A stretch of 64,000 bases of DNA from Acuticoccus sediminis (GTDB taxonomy: Bacteria > Pseudomonadota > Alphaproteobacteria > Rhizobiales > Amorphaceae), in contig NZ_QHHQ01000008.1 in assembly GCF_003258595.1 (NCBI RefSeq), positions 186,001 through 250,000 of the forward strand. The letters run 5' to 3'. The notes below the pieces were generated by a model. The model was given only the letters and a program-made list of their open reading frames with translations. It did not search any database and was not told the origin of the DNA. Positions 53,163 through 61,309 of the stretch are shown here, piece by piece. The number at the start of each line of letters is the position of its first letter. Position 1 is the first letter of the stretch. Both the position numbers and the translations under genes were made by a program.

Positions 53163-54814
53163 GCGATACCGCGGGCTTCGACGCCGTCGACCTCTCCATC
53201 TTGTGGGAGAGGCTCGTCTCGATCACCGACGAGGGCGCGACCGCGCTGATCCGCACCTCGTTCTCCACCCTGGTGCGGGAGGGCTTCGACCTCTCGGTGC
53301 TGATCTTCGACGCGGACGCGCGGATGATCGCGCAGTCGACCAAGTGCATCCCGGTCTTCATCGGCACCGCGCCGATCACACTGTCGCACATGCTGGCGAA
53401 GTTCCCGGGCGAGACGCTGGACCCGGGCGACGTCGTGATCTCCAACGATCCGACCATCGGCACCGGCCACATGTACGACCTCGCGGTGATGCGGCCGATC
53501 TTCCGCGACGGGGCGCTCGCCGGGTACGCCATGTCCATCACCCACCTGCCGGATATCGGCGGCATGGGCTTCTCGGTGTCGGCGCGCGAGATCTACCACG
53601 AGGGCCTGCGCCTCCCCATCACCAAGCTGATGGTGAAGGGAGAGCTGAACGCCGACCTCATGGAGCTCATCAAGCTCAACGTGCGCGTCCCCGAGCAGGT
53701 CGCCGGCGACATCCACGCCAACCTCGCCTGCACCGCCGTCGTCGTGCGCCAGGTGCTGGAGTTCATGGACGAGTACGGCCTCGACAGCCTGGCCGCTCTC
53801 GCTGACGAGATCCTCGCTCAGTCTGAGAACGCGGTGCGCCAGGCGCTCCTCAGGATGCCGGACGCCGAATACACGAGCGAGGCCGACGTCGAGGCCTATG
53901 ACGAGATCCGCACCCTCAGGTGCCGCGTCGTGAAGAAGGGCGACCGCCTGCGCATCGACTTCGAGGGGACGGGGCCGTGCGTCGGCGCCGGCATCAACGT
54001 GCCGTTCCCCTACACGCGGGCGATGGCGCTCTATGCGATCAAGTGCATCACCACCCCGTCGATCCCCAACAACGACGGGGCGACGGCGCTGATCGAGGTG
54101 GTCGCCCCGGTGGGCTCCATCCTCGCCGCCGTGCCGCCGGCACCGTCCGCGGGCCGGCACACCATCGGCCATTTCGTGGTGCCGCTGATCTTCGACGCGA
54201 TGGCCAGGATCGTTCCCGACCGGGTGATGGCGGCGAGCGGCCTCATCGACATCATGACCTTCCAGGGCCGCCATGCGGACGGGCGGGAGATGGCGGCGAA
54301 CTACTTCGTCTCCGGCGGCTTCGGCGCGCTGCAGGACCTCGACGGGCGGCAGACCACGCCCGGCTCCTCCAACATGGGAACCACGCCGATCGAGGTGTTC
54401 GAGCCGTTGAGCGGCCTGCTCGTGGAGGAGAAGGCGCTCCTGCCGGACAGCGGCGGCGCCGGGACCTTCCGCGGCGGCGCAGGACAGACGGTGGTCCTCG
54501 TCAACGCCTCCGGCAACGACATGGTGCTCTTCTCCATGGCCAACCGCACGCGCTTCGCCGCAGAGGGCCTCTTCGGCGGGTTGCCCGGCGCGAAGCGCAG
54601 CCACATGATCGACGGTCAGGAGGTGGTCGGGCAGGGGCGCCACGTGATGCCGCCGGGCAGCCGCCTGACGCTGCGCCAAGCCGGCGGCGGCGGCTACGGC
54701 CCGCCGGAGGGCCGCAGCACCGCCGACATCGAGAAGGACATCGACGACGGCTTCCTGACCCGCGACGGCGCCGTCGCCGCCTACGGCGAGCGCGCGCGCG
54801 GCGCGGGCGGGTAG
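53159..54814 (+). CDS. hyuB: Hydantoinase/oxoprolinase subunit B (HyuB), second copy
   Basis: A 551-residue hydantoinase_B protein: SILWERLVSITDEGATALIR, GDVVISNDPTIGTGHMYDLA, THLPDIGGMGFSVSAREIYH and the C-terminal LRQAGGGGYGPP. It forms an ATP-dependent hydrolase or carboxylase with HyuA. The TRAP system opposite it suggests that the substrate is an organic acid such as oxoproline or a hydantoin with an acid side chain. Confidence 0.92.
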   Translation: MSDTAGFDAVDLSILWERLVSITDEGATALIRTSFSTLVREGFDLSVLIFDADARMIAQSTKCIPVFIGTAPITLSHMLAKFPGETLDPGDVVISNDPTIGTGHMYDLAVMRPIFRDGALAGYAMSITHLPDIGGMGFSVSAREIYHEGLRLPITKLMVKGELNADLMELIKLNVRVPEQVAGDIHANLACTAVVVRQVLEFMDEYGLDSLAALADEILAQSENAVRQALLRMPDAEYTSEADVEAYDEIRTLRCRVVKKGDRLRIDFEGTGPCVGAGINVPFPYTRAMALYAIKCITTPSIPNNDGATALIEVVAPVGSILAAVPPAPSAGRHTIGHFVVPLIFDAMARIVPDRVMAASGLIDIMTFQGRHADGREMAANYFVSGGFGALQDLDGRQTTPGSSNMGTTPIEVFEPLSGLLVEEKALLPDSGGAGTFRGGAGQTVVLVNASGNDMVLFSMANRTRFAAEGLFGGLPGAKRSHMIDGQEVVGQGRHVMPPGSRLTLRQAGGGGYGPPEGRSTADIEKDIDDGFLTRDGAVAAYGERARGAGG

Positions 54815-54848
54815 GGAGCGGACGGTTGGCCGGGAAGGCACCCCGGAC

Positions 54849-55511
54849 GTGGTGAAGGCCGGGGGCCGTGGCAGCGGGGCCGCCGAGGGCTCGGTGGGGG
54901 CCCCGGCCGGTCCGGGCGCGGCGAGCCCCCTGTCGCGCCAGAGCTGGATCGACGCCGCCCGCGCCGCCGCCACGGCCCAGGGGATCGGTGCGGTCAAGGT
55001 GGGGCGCCTCGCGGAGGCGCTGGGTGTCAGCCGCGGCAGCTTCTACTGGCACTTCGCCGACCGGGACGACCTCCTCGACGCGCTCCTGCGCGACTGGGCG
55101 GACGAGACGAGCGATCCCTTCCTGCGCGTCGTCGGCACCGGCGAGCCGATCGACCAGATCGTGCGCTACTGCGAGGTATGGCTGTTCGATCCCACGTTCG
55201 AGCCGGAGTACGATTCGGTGATCCGCGACTGGGCGCGCACCGACGACCGCGTCCAGGACGTCGTGCGCGGCATCGACACCCGCCGGCTCGACGTCCTCGT
55301 CGAGCTCTTCGGCGCCCTCGGCTACGAGGCGCCGGAGGCGGACGTCCGGGCCCGCGCGCTCTACTATCACCAGATCGGCTACTATTCGTTGAAGATCGCG
55401 CAGTCGCTGGAGGAGCGGCTCGAGCTCTTCCCGGTCTACTTCCGCGTCCTCATCGGCCTGCCATTGCCGCCCTGGAGCCGCGCCTCCGCCGCCACGCGGG
55501 CCGGGGCCTAG
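54849..55511 (+). CDS. TetR-family transcriptional regulator
   Basis: A 220-residue protein. The HTH is at about residues 33-80, with AAATAQGIGAVKVGRLAEALGV-type spacing and SRGSFYWHFADRDDLLDALL as the recognition segment. The C-terminal helical domain is unknown. The first 28 residues are Gly/Ala-rich, so the real start may be one of the two adjacent GTG codons (54849 or 54852) or further in. It begins 34 bp after hyuB and probably regulates the hyuAB-TRAP divergent unit. Confidence 0.85.
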   Translation: MVKAGGRGSGAAEGSVGAPAGPGAASPLSRQSWIDAARAAATAQGIGAVKVGRLAEALGVSRGSFYWHFADRDDLLDALLRDWADETSDPFLRVVGTGEPIDQIVRYCEVWLFDPTFEPEYDSVIRDWARTDDRVQDVVRGIDTRRLDVLVELFGALGYEAPEADVRARALYYHQIGYYSLKIAQSLEERLELFPVYFRVLIGLPLPPWSRASAATRAGA

Positions 55512-55602
55512 CGGTCCGTTCCGGGAGCCTCGTCCCACTGCGGGGAGGCCGGGGCCTCCGGCGGGCTCGGGACCCACCAACGATCAGTCCCGCCTGACCG
55601 CC
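55512..55602. other. GC-rich spacer after the TetR gene
   Basis: Contains a small GGAGGCC/GGCCTCC palindrome at 55544-55559 and a CGATCAG(T)CCCGCC copy that recurs on the other side of the long hairpin as CGATCAGGCTCCCGCC. No gene is seen. Confidence 0.4.
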
Positions 55603-55730
55603 GGAGCCGCCGTCGCGCTTTCCCCCTGGCAGCGTCCGGGACCCGGCGCAAGGGCAAGCGGCTTCGCCGGCCTCCGGCCCCTTGCACCGGGTCCCGGACA
55701 CTGCCCTTCGGGGGGCGCGACGGCGGCTCC
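55603..55730. repeat. Long (about 128-nt) near-perfect hairpin between convergent genes
   Basis: GGAGCCGCCGTCGCGC (55603-55618) pairs with the complementary segment ending 55730. GTCCGGGACCCGG (55634-55646) pairs with 55687-55699, and GCAAGGG (55648-55654) with CCCTTGC (55679-55685). The centre is a GC-rich loop. It lies between the TetR gene (plus) and the MFS gene (minus). It may be a bidirectional terminator, but its length, and the flanking copies of CGATCAG, also fit a small dispersed palindromic element of the REPIN or MITE kind. Confidence 0.7.
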
Positions 55731-55850
55731 GACGATCAGGCTCCCGCCCCGGATTGTGTGGGCGCCGCACGAGGGGGCGGTGTGAACGGGGAGCTGGTCG
55801 CGGGGCCGCGACGCCTTTTGGAGTGCCTCGGCCGGGCGGGATGCCGCGCC

Positions 55851-57089
55851 TCAGGCGGCTTCCTCGTGCCTTGTCCGTCGCGAGCGCTGCGCCGCGCCGA
55901 CGCCGATCCAGAGGAGCATACCCGACATCGCCAGCATCACCGCGTTGCCGGCGAGCGCGCCGGAGTAGCCGAAGGTGGTGAGGTCGTGTACCAGGCCGAC
56001 GAGGATCGGGCCGATGACGAAGCCGGCGTCCGCAATCGCCCGCTGCGTCCCCATCGCCGGTCCGAAGAGGTTCGACGGCGTGATGTCGGCGATCGCCGCG
56101 GCGACGGACGGGCCGTTGAAGCCGGAGCCGATCCCCATCATCACGAGCGCCGTCCAGTAGAAGACGTCCTGGTCGGAGAAGGCGACGATGAGGAGCGCGG
56201 TCGCGACCACGGACGTCGAGAGCGCGGCCACCGTCACCGCGCCGAAGCGCGTCGTCGCCGGGCCGACGAGCGGCAGCATCGCAGCGTTCGCCACCGCCGA
56301 GGCCGTCAGCGCGAGGCCGATCAGGTCGACCGACAAGCCGAAGCGCTGATTGCCGACCAGCGGGATCGCCAGCCACTGCGCCGCCGTGCGGGTGAAGAAG
56401 ATCCAGAAGGTCACCGCGCACAGGAGGACGTAGGCCCGGTTGCGCAGGAAGGCGCGCATGGTGATCGGCGGGCCGCTCTCGTCCGCCTCGTTCGGCTCCG
56501 GCTCGGCCGGCTCCCGGAAGGCGGTCAGCACCAGCACGAGGGCCGCGGTCGCCACGACCGCGTAGCCCCAGAACGGCGCCGCGCTGCCGAACCGCGCCGC
56601 CAGGAAGCCGCCGAGCGCTGGGCCGACGCCCGCGCCCAGCAGCAGGAAGCCCTGGTAGAGCGCCATCACGTAGCCGCGCTTGCCGGGCGTCGAGAGCTGC
56701 ACCAGCACCGCCGCGGATGTCGTCATGTAGATGCCCGACCCGATGCCTTGCACCAGACGCCAGAAGAGCAGCATCTCGAAGGTGTCCGACATCGCCGCCC
56801 CGACGGCGCCGACGGCGATGAGCGCCGGTCCCGCCGAGAGAAAGGGCCGACGTCCGAACTTCTCGGAGAGGATGCCCGCCGGCACGTTGGCGATGAGGCG
56901 CCCGACGCCGAACAGCGTGATCAGCATGCCGACGAGGGCGCCGCCGACACCGAATTCCATCGCGTAGAGGGGCAGGACCGGAGCGACGATGCCGTTACCG
57001 GCCATGACGAGGCTGATGAGGACGAGGAGGATCGCGAGCTGGGGCCGGCGACCCAGAACGGAGGACCGCAACGGGAGTTGGAGCGCCAA
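55851..57089 (-). CDS. MFS transporter (multidrug/sugar-efflux type)
   Basis: An MFS protein of about 412 residues with 12 predicted helices. The A-like motif NVPAGILSEKFGRRPFL follows helix 2, and FWRLVQGIGSGIY and YQGFLLLGAGVGPALGGFLA mark helices 4-5. No ATG gives a normal N-terminus. I take the TTG at 57087-57089 with AAGGA nine bases upstream; a GTG at 57209 would add 40 non-family residues. The substrate is unknown. Confidence 0.82.
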   Translation of the reverse strand: MALQLPLRSSVLGRRPQLAILLVLISLVMAGNGIVAPVLPLYAMEFGVGGALVGMLITLFGVGRLIANVPAGILSEKFGRRPFLSAGPALIAVGAVGAAMSDTFEMLLFWRLVQGIGSGIYMTTSAAVLVQLSTPGKRGYVMALYQGFLLLGAGVGPALGGFLAARFGSAAPFWGYAVVATAALVLVLTAFREPAEPEPNEADESGPPITMRAFLRNRAYVLLCAVTFWIFFTRTAAQWLAIPLVGNQRFGLSVDLIGLALTASAVANAAMLPLVGPATTRFGAVTVAALSTSVVATALLIVAFSDQDVFYWTALVMMGIGSGFNGPSVAAAIADITPSNLFGPAMGTQRAIADAGFVIGPILVGLVHDLTTFGYSGALAGNAVMLAMSGMLLWIGVGAAQRSRRTRHEEAA

Positions 57090-57467
57090 GGTCGGGGGTC
57101 CTTGTAGACGGTGTGTGAGCGGAACGGGCGGCCGGCGCCCCGCGACGGAGTGCCATTCCTTCGGAACATAGGGCCGTTCGCCGGGAAGGAACCCGCCGTC
57201 GCACCCCACCGTACCACGTGCCGTTCAGACTTTGTTACAATATGCGGACAATGCGGACGAAAAGGTCATCGCCCCCCGCGCCGGGGTGGCGCTTTGGCAC
57301 CGCATCGGCCGCCGCAGGCGGGCCGCGCGGCCGTCCGGGCGCCGGCGCGAAAGATTGTCGTCGCCTTGCGATGGATCGGTGTCGCCGGGTGGAAATCCTG
57401 TTAGCCACCGAATTCGCGGGGCGAGGAAGAGGGCAGGCATGCCCCGCGGCATCGGGGAGGGGAGAGA
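57090..57467. promoter_or_regulatory. Divergent intergenic region, MFS / Crp-Fnr
   Basis: About 380 bp. It contains a TACAAT -10-like hexamer at 57236-57241, immediately followed by the tandem repeat ATGCGGACA / ATGCGGACG (57242-57259). No strong -35 is visible. I see no coding sequence here. Confidence 0.35.
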
Positions 57468-58136
57468 ATGGCCGACGCCTCATGGATCGACGGATTCGAC
57501 GAGCTCAACCGGCTGCCGGCGGACCTCCGCGACACCCTGGTCCGGGGGGCCAGGGTGATGCACGCACCCGCGGGCGCCGAGGTCTTCCACCCGGGCCAGT
57601 CGGTCGACAACCTCCTCCTCCTGATCGAGGGGACGGTGCGCGTGCAGCAGCGCTCGGAGAACGGCCGCGAGATCCTCCTCTACCGTGTCCACGCGGGCGA
57701 GACGTGCGTCCTGACGACCGCCTGCATGCTCGCCTTCGAGGAGTACTCGGCGGAAGGGATCGCCGAGACGGACGTCGTCGCCGTCGCGATCCCCCGGCGG
57801 ACGTTCGACGACCTCGCGGCGCGCTCGGCCGAATTCCGCGAGTTCGTCTTCCGGGCGTATTCGCGGCGGATCACCGACCTCTTCACGCTGATCGACCACA
57901 TCGTCTTCCAGCGCAAGGACGTGCGTCTCGCCGCGCGCCTCCTCGAGCTGGCGCAGGACGGTCTGGTGCGCGCGACGCACCAGACCCTGGCGTTCGAGCT
58001 CGGCACCGCGCGCGAGGTCGTCACGCGCACGCTCGCCGAGTTCCAGCGGCGCGGGTGGATCGAGCAGTCGCGCGGCATGGTGCGGATCCTCGACCGGCCC
58101 GGCCTCGCGCGGCTATCCCAGTCCGGCGCCGACTGA
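57468..58136 (+). CDS. Crp/Fnr-family regulator, probably controlling sulfide/persulfide detoxification
   Basis: A 222-residue regulator. The cyclic-nucleotide-binding-like domain spans about 20-140 and a C-terminal HTH contains ELGTAREVVTRTLAEFQRRG. The recognition helix has R-E-x-x-x-R like CRP, which fits GTGA half-sites. FNR-type N-terminal Cys cluster is absent. Cys80 and Cys86 in HAGETCVLTTACML are close together and could sense persulfide or oxidants. GGAGGGGAGAG precedes the ATG. It is encoded directly upstream of DUF2892, persulfide dioxygenase and SQR genes. Confidence 0.88.
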   Translation: MADASWIDGFDELNRLPADLRDTLVRGARVMHAPAGAEVFHPGQSVDNLLLLIEGTVRVQQRSENGREILLYRVHAGETCVLTTACMLAFEEYSAEGIAETDVVAVAIPRRTFDDLAARSAEFREFVFRAYSRRITDLFTLIDHIVFQRKDVRLAARLLELAQDGLVRATHQTLAFELGTAREVVTRTLAEFQRRGWIEQSRGMVRILDRPGLARLSQSGAD

Positions 58137-58143
58137 CGCGCTC

Positions 58144-58158
58144 TGTGACTTAGTCACC
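58144..58158. promoter_or_regulatory. TGTGAC-TTA-GTCACC palindrome, probable Crp/Fnr-type operator
   Basis: GTGAC (58145-58149) and GTCAC (58153-58157) form a perfect inverted repeat around TTA, 66 bp upstream of the DUF2892-dioxygenase-SQR operon and 8 bp after the regulator stop. The TGTGA half-site matches the CRP-like recognition helix of the upstream gene product. Confidence 0.6.
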
Positions 58159-58223
58159 GACGGCCGCCCGCGCGCGTGCGATCACGAGGCGCCTTCAAGG
58201 GCCTCGAAATGGAGGGTCGCACC

Positions 58224-58430
58224 ATGAAGAACGTCGGGCCGGTCGACCGGCTGATCCGCGCGGTGGCGGGCATCGCACTCCTGATCGCCGCATTCACGGC
58301 GGCGCCGCTGCTGGCGGGATGGCCGCACTACGTCGCCCTCGGCGTCGGGACCGTCCTCGTCCTGACGGCCGTCGCCGCCTTCTGCCCGGCCTACCTGCCG
58401 TTCGGCATCAGGACCTGCCGGACGCGCTGA
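58224..58430 (+). CDS. DUF2892 small membrane protein (YgaP transmembrane-like)
   Basis: A 68-residue protein with two hydrophobic helices. MKNVGPVDRLIRAVAGIALL is the DUF2892 N-terminus, and FCPAYLPFGIRTC near the end is the usual Cys-containing tail. GGAGG lies 8 bp before the ATG at 58224. DUF2892 proteins, alone or fused to rhodanese (YgaP), accompany sulfide and persulfide detoxification genes. Confidence 0.85.
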   Translation: MKNVGPVDRLIRAVAGIALLIAAFTAAPLLAGWPHYVALGVGTVLVLTAVAAFCPAYLPFGIRTCRTR

Positions 58431-58499
58431 GCACGGTTCCGGCCGTGGCGGTCGCGGCGCCGCGACATGAAACCCCGCAACGGGACTAGGGAGCGAGAC

Positions 58500-59384
58500 A
58501 TGGGCTACGTCACTCACCCCGAGGTCAGGCCGGAGGTCACCGGCTTCTTCGACCCGGCGACCAACACCATCAGCTACGTCGTCAGGGACCCGGCGTCGAA
58601 TGCGTGCGCCGTCGTCGACAGCGTGATGGACATCGACTACGCGGCCGGCCGCATCTCCTACGGCCACGCCGACGGGATCATCGCGTTCGTCCGCGAGCAC
58701 GGCCTCGCGGTGGAGTGGCTGATCGAGACGCACGTCCATGCCGACCACCTGTCCGCCGCGCCGTACATCCAGGGTCGGCTCGGCGGTAAGCTCGGCATCG
58801 GCAAGAACATCGTCATCGTGCAGGACACCTTCGGCAAGATCTTCAACGAGGGCACCGAGTTCCAGCGCGACGGCTCGCAGTTCGACCGCCTGTTCGACGA
58901 CGGCGACACCTACACGGTCGGCGGTATGGAGTGCCTCGCGATCCATACGCCGGGTCATACGCCCGCCTGCATGACGCACGTGATGGGCGACGCGGCCTTC
59001 GTCGGCGACACGTTGTTCATGCCGGACGGCGGCTCCGCCCGCGCCGACTTTCCCGGCGGCGACGCGGGTACGCTCTACGATTCCATCCAGAAGGTCCTGT
59101 CCCTGCCGGACGCGACGCGGCTCTTCATGTGTCACGACTACGGGCCCAACGGGCGCGACATCCGCTGGGAGACCACGGTCGCGGACGAGAAGGCGCACAA
59201 CATCCACGTCGGCTGCGGCAGGACGCGGGACGAGTTCATCCGGATGCGCAACGCGCGCGACGCGCAGCTCGACATGCCGCGGCTCATCATTCCGTCGCTG
59301 CAGGTCAACATGCGCGCCGGCGAGCTGCCGCCGGCGGACGAGAGCGGGCGCCACTTCCTGAAGGTGCCTGTCAACACGCTCTGA
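58500..59384 (+). CDS. Persulfide (sulfur) dioxygenase, MBL fold
   Basis: A 294-residue ETHE1/Blh-like enzyme. THVHADHLSAAPYIQ is the metal motif, with HTPGHTPACMTHV, AFVGDTLFMPDGGSARADFP and LFMCHDYGP as further iron ligands and family blocks. It oxidises glutathione persulfide to sulfite and glutathione with O2. The internal GGKLGIGKNIVIVQDTFGKI stretch and length match the Blh/BigR-regulated group. Encoded between DUF2892 and the DUF442-SQR fusion. Confidence 0.92.
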   Translation: MGYVTHPEVRPEVTGFFDPATNTISYVVRDPASNACAVVDSVMDIDYAAGRISYGHADGIIAFVREHGLAVEWLIETHVHADHLSAAPYIQGRLGGKLGIGKNIVIVQDTFGKIFNEGTEFQRDGSQFDRLFDDGDTYTVGGMECLAIHTPGHTPACMTHVMGDAAFVGDTLFMPDGGSARADFPGGDAGTLYDSIQKVLSLPDATRLFMCHDYGPNGRDIRWETTVADEKAHNIHVGCGRTRDEFIRMRNARDAQLDMPRLIIPSLQVNMRAGELPPADESGRHFLKVPVNTL

Positions 59385-59457
59385 CGGACCGCCAGCACCG
59401 TCCATCAGCCGAGGGGCCCGACACGGTCCCCGCCAGAGTACGCGGGAAGGAGACACC

Positions 59458-61155
59458 ATGGATCCAAGACGGATCGACGACCGCCTCAGCGTCAGCCCGC
59501 AGATCACCGCGGCCGACGTTGCCGAGCTGAAGCGCCTCGGGTTCCGGGCCATCATCTGCAACCGGCCGGACGGCGAGGGCGCCGACCAGCCGACGTTCGA
59601 CGAGATCGAGGCCGCGGCGAAGGCCGTGGGGCTCGCCACGCGGTATCTCCCGATCGCCTCGGGGATCGTGCTCGATGGCGATGCGGACGACTTCGCCCTG
59701 GCGCTGGGCGAGCTTCCCGGCCCCGTGCTCGCCTACTGCCGCTCGGGCACGCGCTCCGCGACGCTCTGGTCGCTGAGCCAGGCCGGGCGCCGGCCGCTGC
59801 CGCAGATCCTCGCCGCCGCGAAGGCCGCCGGCTACGACATGAACGGCGTCGCCCGCCGGATCGCCAACGGCGGCCGCACGCCGACGGACGTGGCTGATGC
59901 GCGCTACGACATCCTCATCGTCGGCGCGGGGGCGGCGGGGATCGCGGTCGCCGCCAGCCTCAGGGCGCGCAGCGAGAGCCATTCGATCGCGGTCATCGAT
60001 CCGGCCGACATCCACTACTACCAGCCCGGCTGGACGATGGTCGGCGGCGGCGTGTTCGAGCCGCAGATCACCGCGCGGACCATGGGGTCGCTGATCCCGG
60101 ACGGCGTCACGTGGATCAAGGCCGCCGTCGCCGCGTTCGAGCCGAAGGACGACGCGGTGATCCTCGACGGCTGCCGGGTGGTGAAGTACGGGCGCCTCGT
60201 GGTCTGCCCGGGCCTGAAGCTCGACTGGGGCAGGGTGAAGGGGCTGGAGGAGACGCTCGGGCGCAACGGCGTCACCTCCAACTACCGGTACGATCTCGCC
60301 CCCTACACGTGGCAGCTCGTCCAGTCGCTCCAGCGTGGCCGGGCGATCTTCACGCAGCCCCCGATGCCGATCAAATGCGCCGGCGCGCCGCAGAAGGCGA
60401 TGTATCTCTCCGCGGACGCCTGGAACCGGCGCGGCGTTCTGGACGACATCGACATCCACTTTTGCAACGCGGGCGGCGTGCTCTTCGGCGTGAAGGACTA
60501 TGTGCCGGCGCTGATGACCTACGTGTCGGCCTATCACGCGTCGCTGGACTTCTTCCACAACCTCGTCGCGGTCGACGGGCCGGCGCGCCAGGCGACCTTC
60601 GAGGTGAAGGCACCGGAGACGGAGGCGAAGACCGTCACGATGGACTTCGACTTCCTGCACGTCTGCCCGCCGCAGACCGCGCCGGACTTCATCCGCGTCT
60701 CGCCGCTCGCCGACGCCGCCGGCTGGGTCGACGTCGACCAGGCGACGCTGCGCCACAGGACGTACGACAACATCTGGTCGCTCGGCGACGTGATGAACGC
60801 GCCGAACGCCAAGACGGCGGCCGCCGCGCGCAAGCAGGCGCCGGTGGTGGCGGAGAACGTCATCGCCGACATCCAGTCCCGTTCGCCGGCGGCGCAGTAC
60901 GACGGGTACGGCTCCTGTCCGCTCACCGTCGAGCGCGGCAAGATCGTGCTGGCCGAGTTCGGCTACGGCGGCGCGCTGAAGCCGAGCTTCCCGCGCTGGC
61001 TCATCGACGGGACGAAACCGAGCCGTCTCGCCTGGCTCCTCAAGGAGCGGATGCTCCCGCCGATCTACTGGAAGGCGATGCTGCGCGGGCGCGAGTGGCT
61101 CGCCAAACCCGAGAAGATCCAGGCGGTGCCGCAGCCGCCGAAGACCGCCGGGTAG
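59458..61155 (+). CDS. DUF442 phosphatase-like domain fused to sulfide:quinone oxidoreductase
   Basis: A 565-residue bifunctional protein. Residues 1-115 are a DUF442/TIGR01244 domain, RIDDRLSVSPQITAADVAEL, with Cys94 in YCRSGTRSATLWSL as the sulfur-transfer/phosphatase-like Cys. Residues about 150-565 are an SQR: FAD loop DILIVGAGAAGIAVAASL, YYQPGWTMVGGG, redox cysteines at 307 (PIKCAGAP) and 403 (LHVCPPQTAP), and SLGDVMNAPNAKTAA. SQR oxidises H2S to polysulfide and reduces quinone; the domain order couples it to a sulfur acceptor. Known fusion in alphaproteobacteria. Confidence 0.92.
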   Translation: MDPRRIDDRLSVSPQITAADVAELKRLGFRAIICNRPDGEGADQPTFDEIEAAAKAVGLATRYLPIASGIVLDGDADDFALALGELPGPVLAYCRSGTRSATLWSLSQAGRRPLPQILAAAKAAGYDMNGVARRIANGGRTPTDVADARYDILIVGAGAAGIAVAASLRARSESHSIAVIDPADIHYYQPGWTMVGGGVFEPQITARTMGSLIPDGVTWIKAAVAAFEPKDDAVILDGCRVVKYGRLVVCPGLKLDWGRVKGLEETLGRNGVTSNYRYDLAPYTWQLVQSLQRGRAIFTQPPMPIKCAGAPQKAMYLSADAWNRRGVLDDIDIHFCNAGGVLFGVKDYVPALMTYVSAYHASLDFFHNLVAVDGPARQATFEVKAPETEAKTVTMDFDFLHVCPPQTAPDFIRVSPLADAAGWVDVDQATLRHRTYDNIWSLGDVMNAPNAKTAAAARKQAPVVAENVIADIQSRSPAAQYDGYGSCPLTVERGKIVLAEFGYGGALKPSFPRWLIDGTKPSRLAWLLKERMLPPIYWKAMLRGREWLAKPEKIQAVPQPPKTAG

Positions 61156-61265
61156 GGCGCCCCGGCGATCGGCTTTCGGACCTCGTTGCAGGAAAACCTG
61201 TAACGATACCTCCACATGGTGGCGGAAAACCCTGACGGCCCGGCGCGAAAGACTTCTCCCGGTGG

Positions 61266-61290
61266 TCCCGCTCAGTAATGTGGAGCGGGA
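61266..61290. promoter_or_regulatory. Inverted repeat in the leader of the L,D-transpeptidase gene
   Basis: TCCCGCTC (61266-61273) pairs with GAGCGGGA (61283-61290) around a 9-nt loop, ending 19 bp before the ATG at 61310. It may be an operator or a stem that affects translation. A CCACATGGTGG element lies upstream at about 61213. Confidence 0.45.
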
Positions 61291-61309
61291 AACCCGGGGG
61301 AACGCCTTG

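Noticed and set aside
57242-57259. Tandem ATGCGGACA/ATGCGGACG as an operator
   Set aside because: A two-copy 9-bp direct repeat beside a TACAAT is too little to support a regulator assignment; noted only in the intergenic entry.
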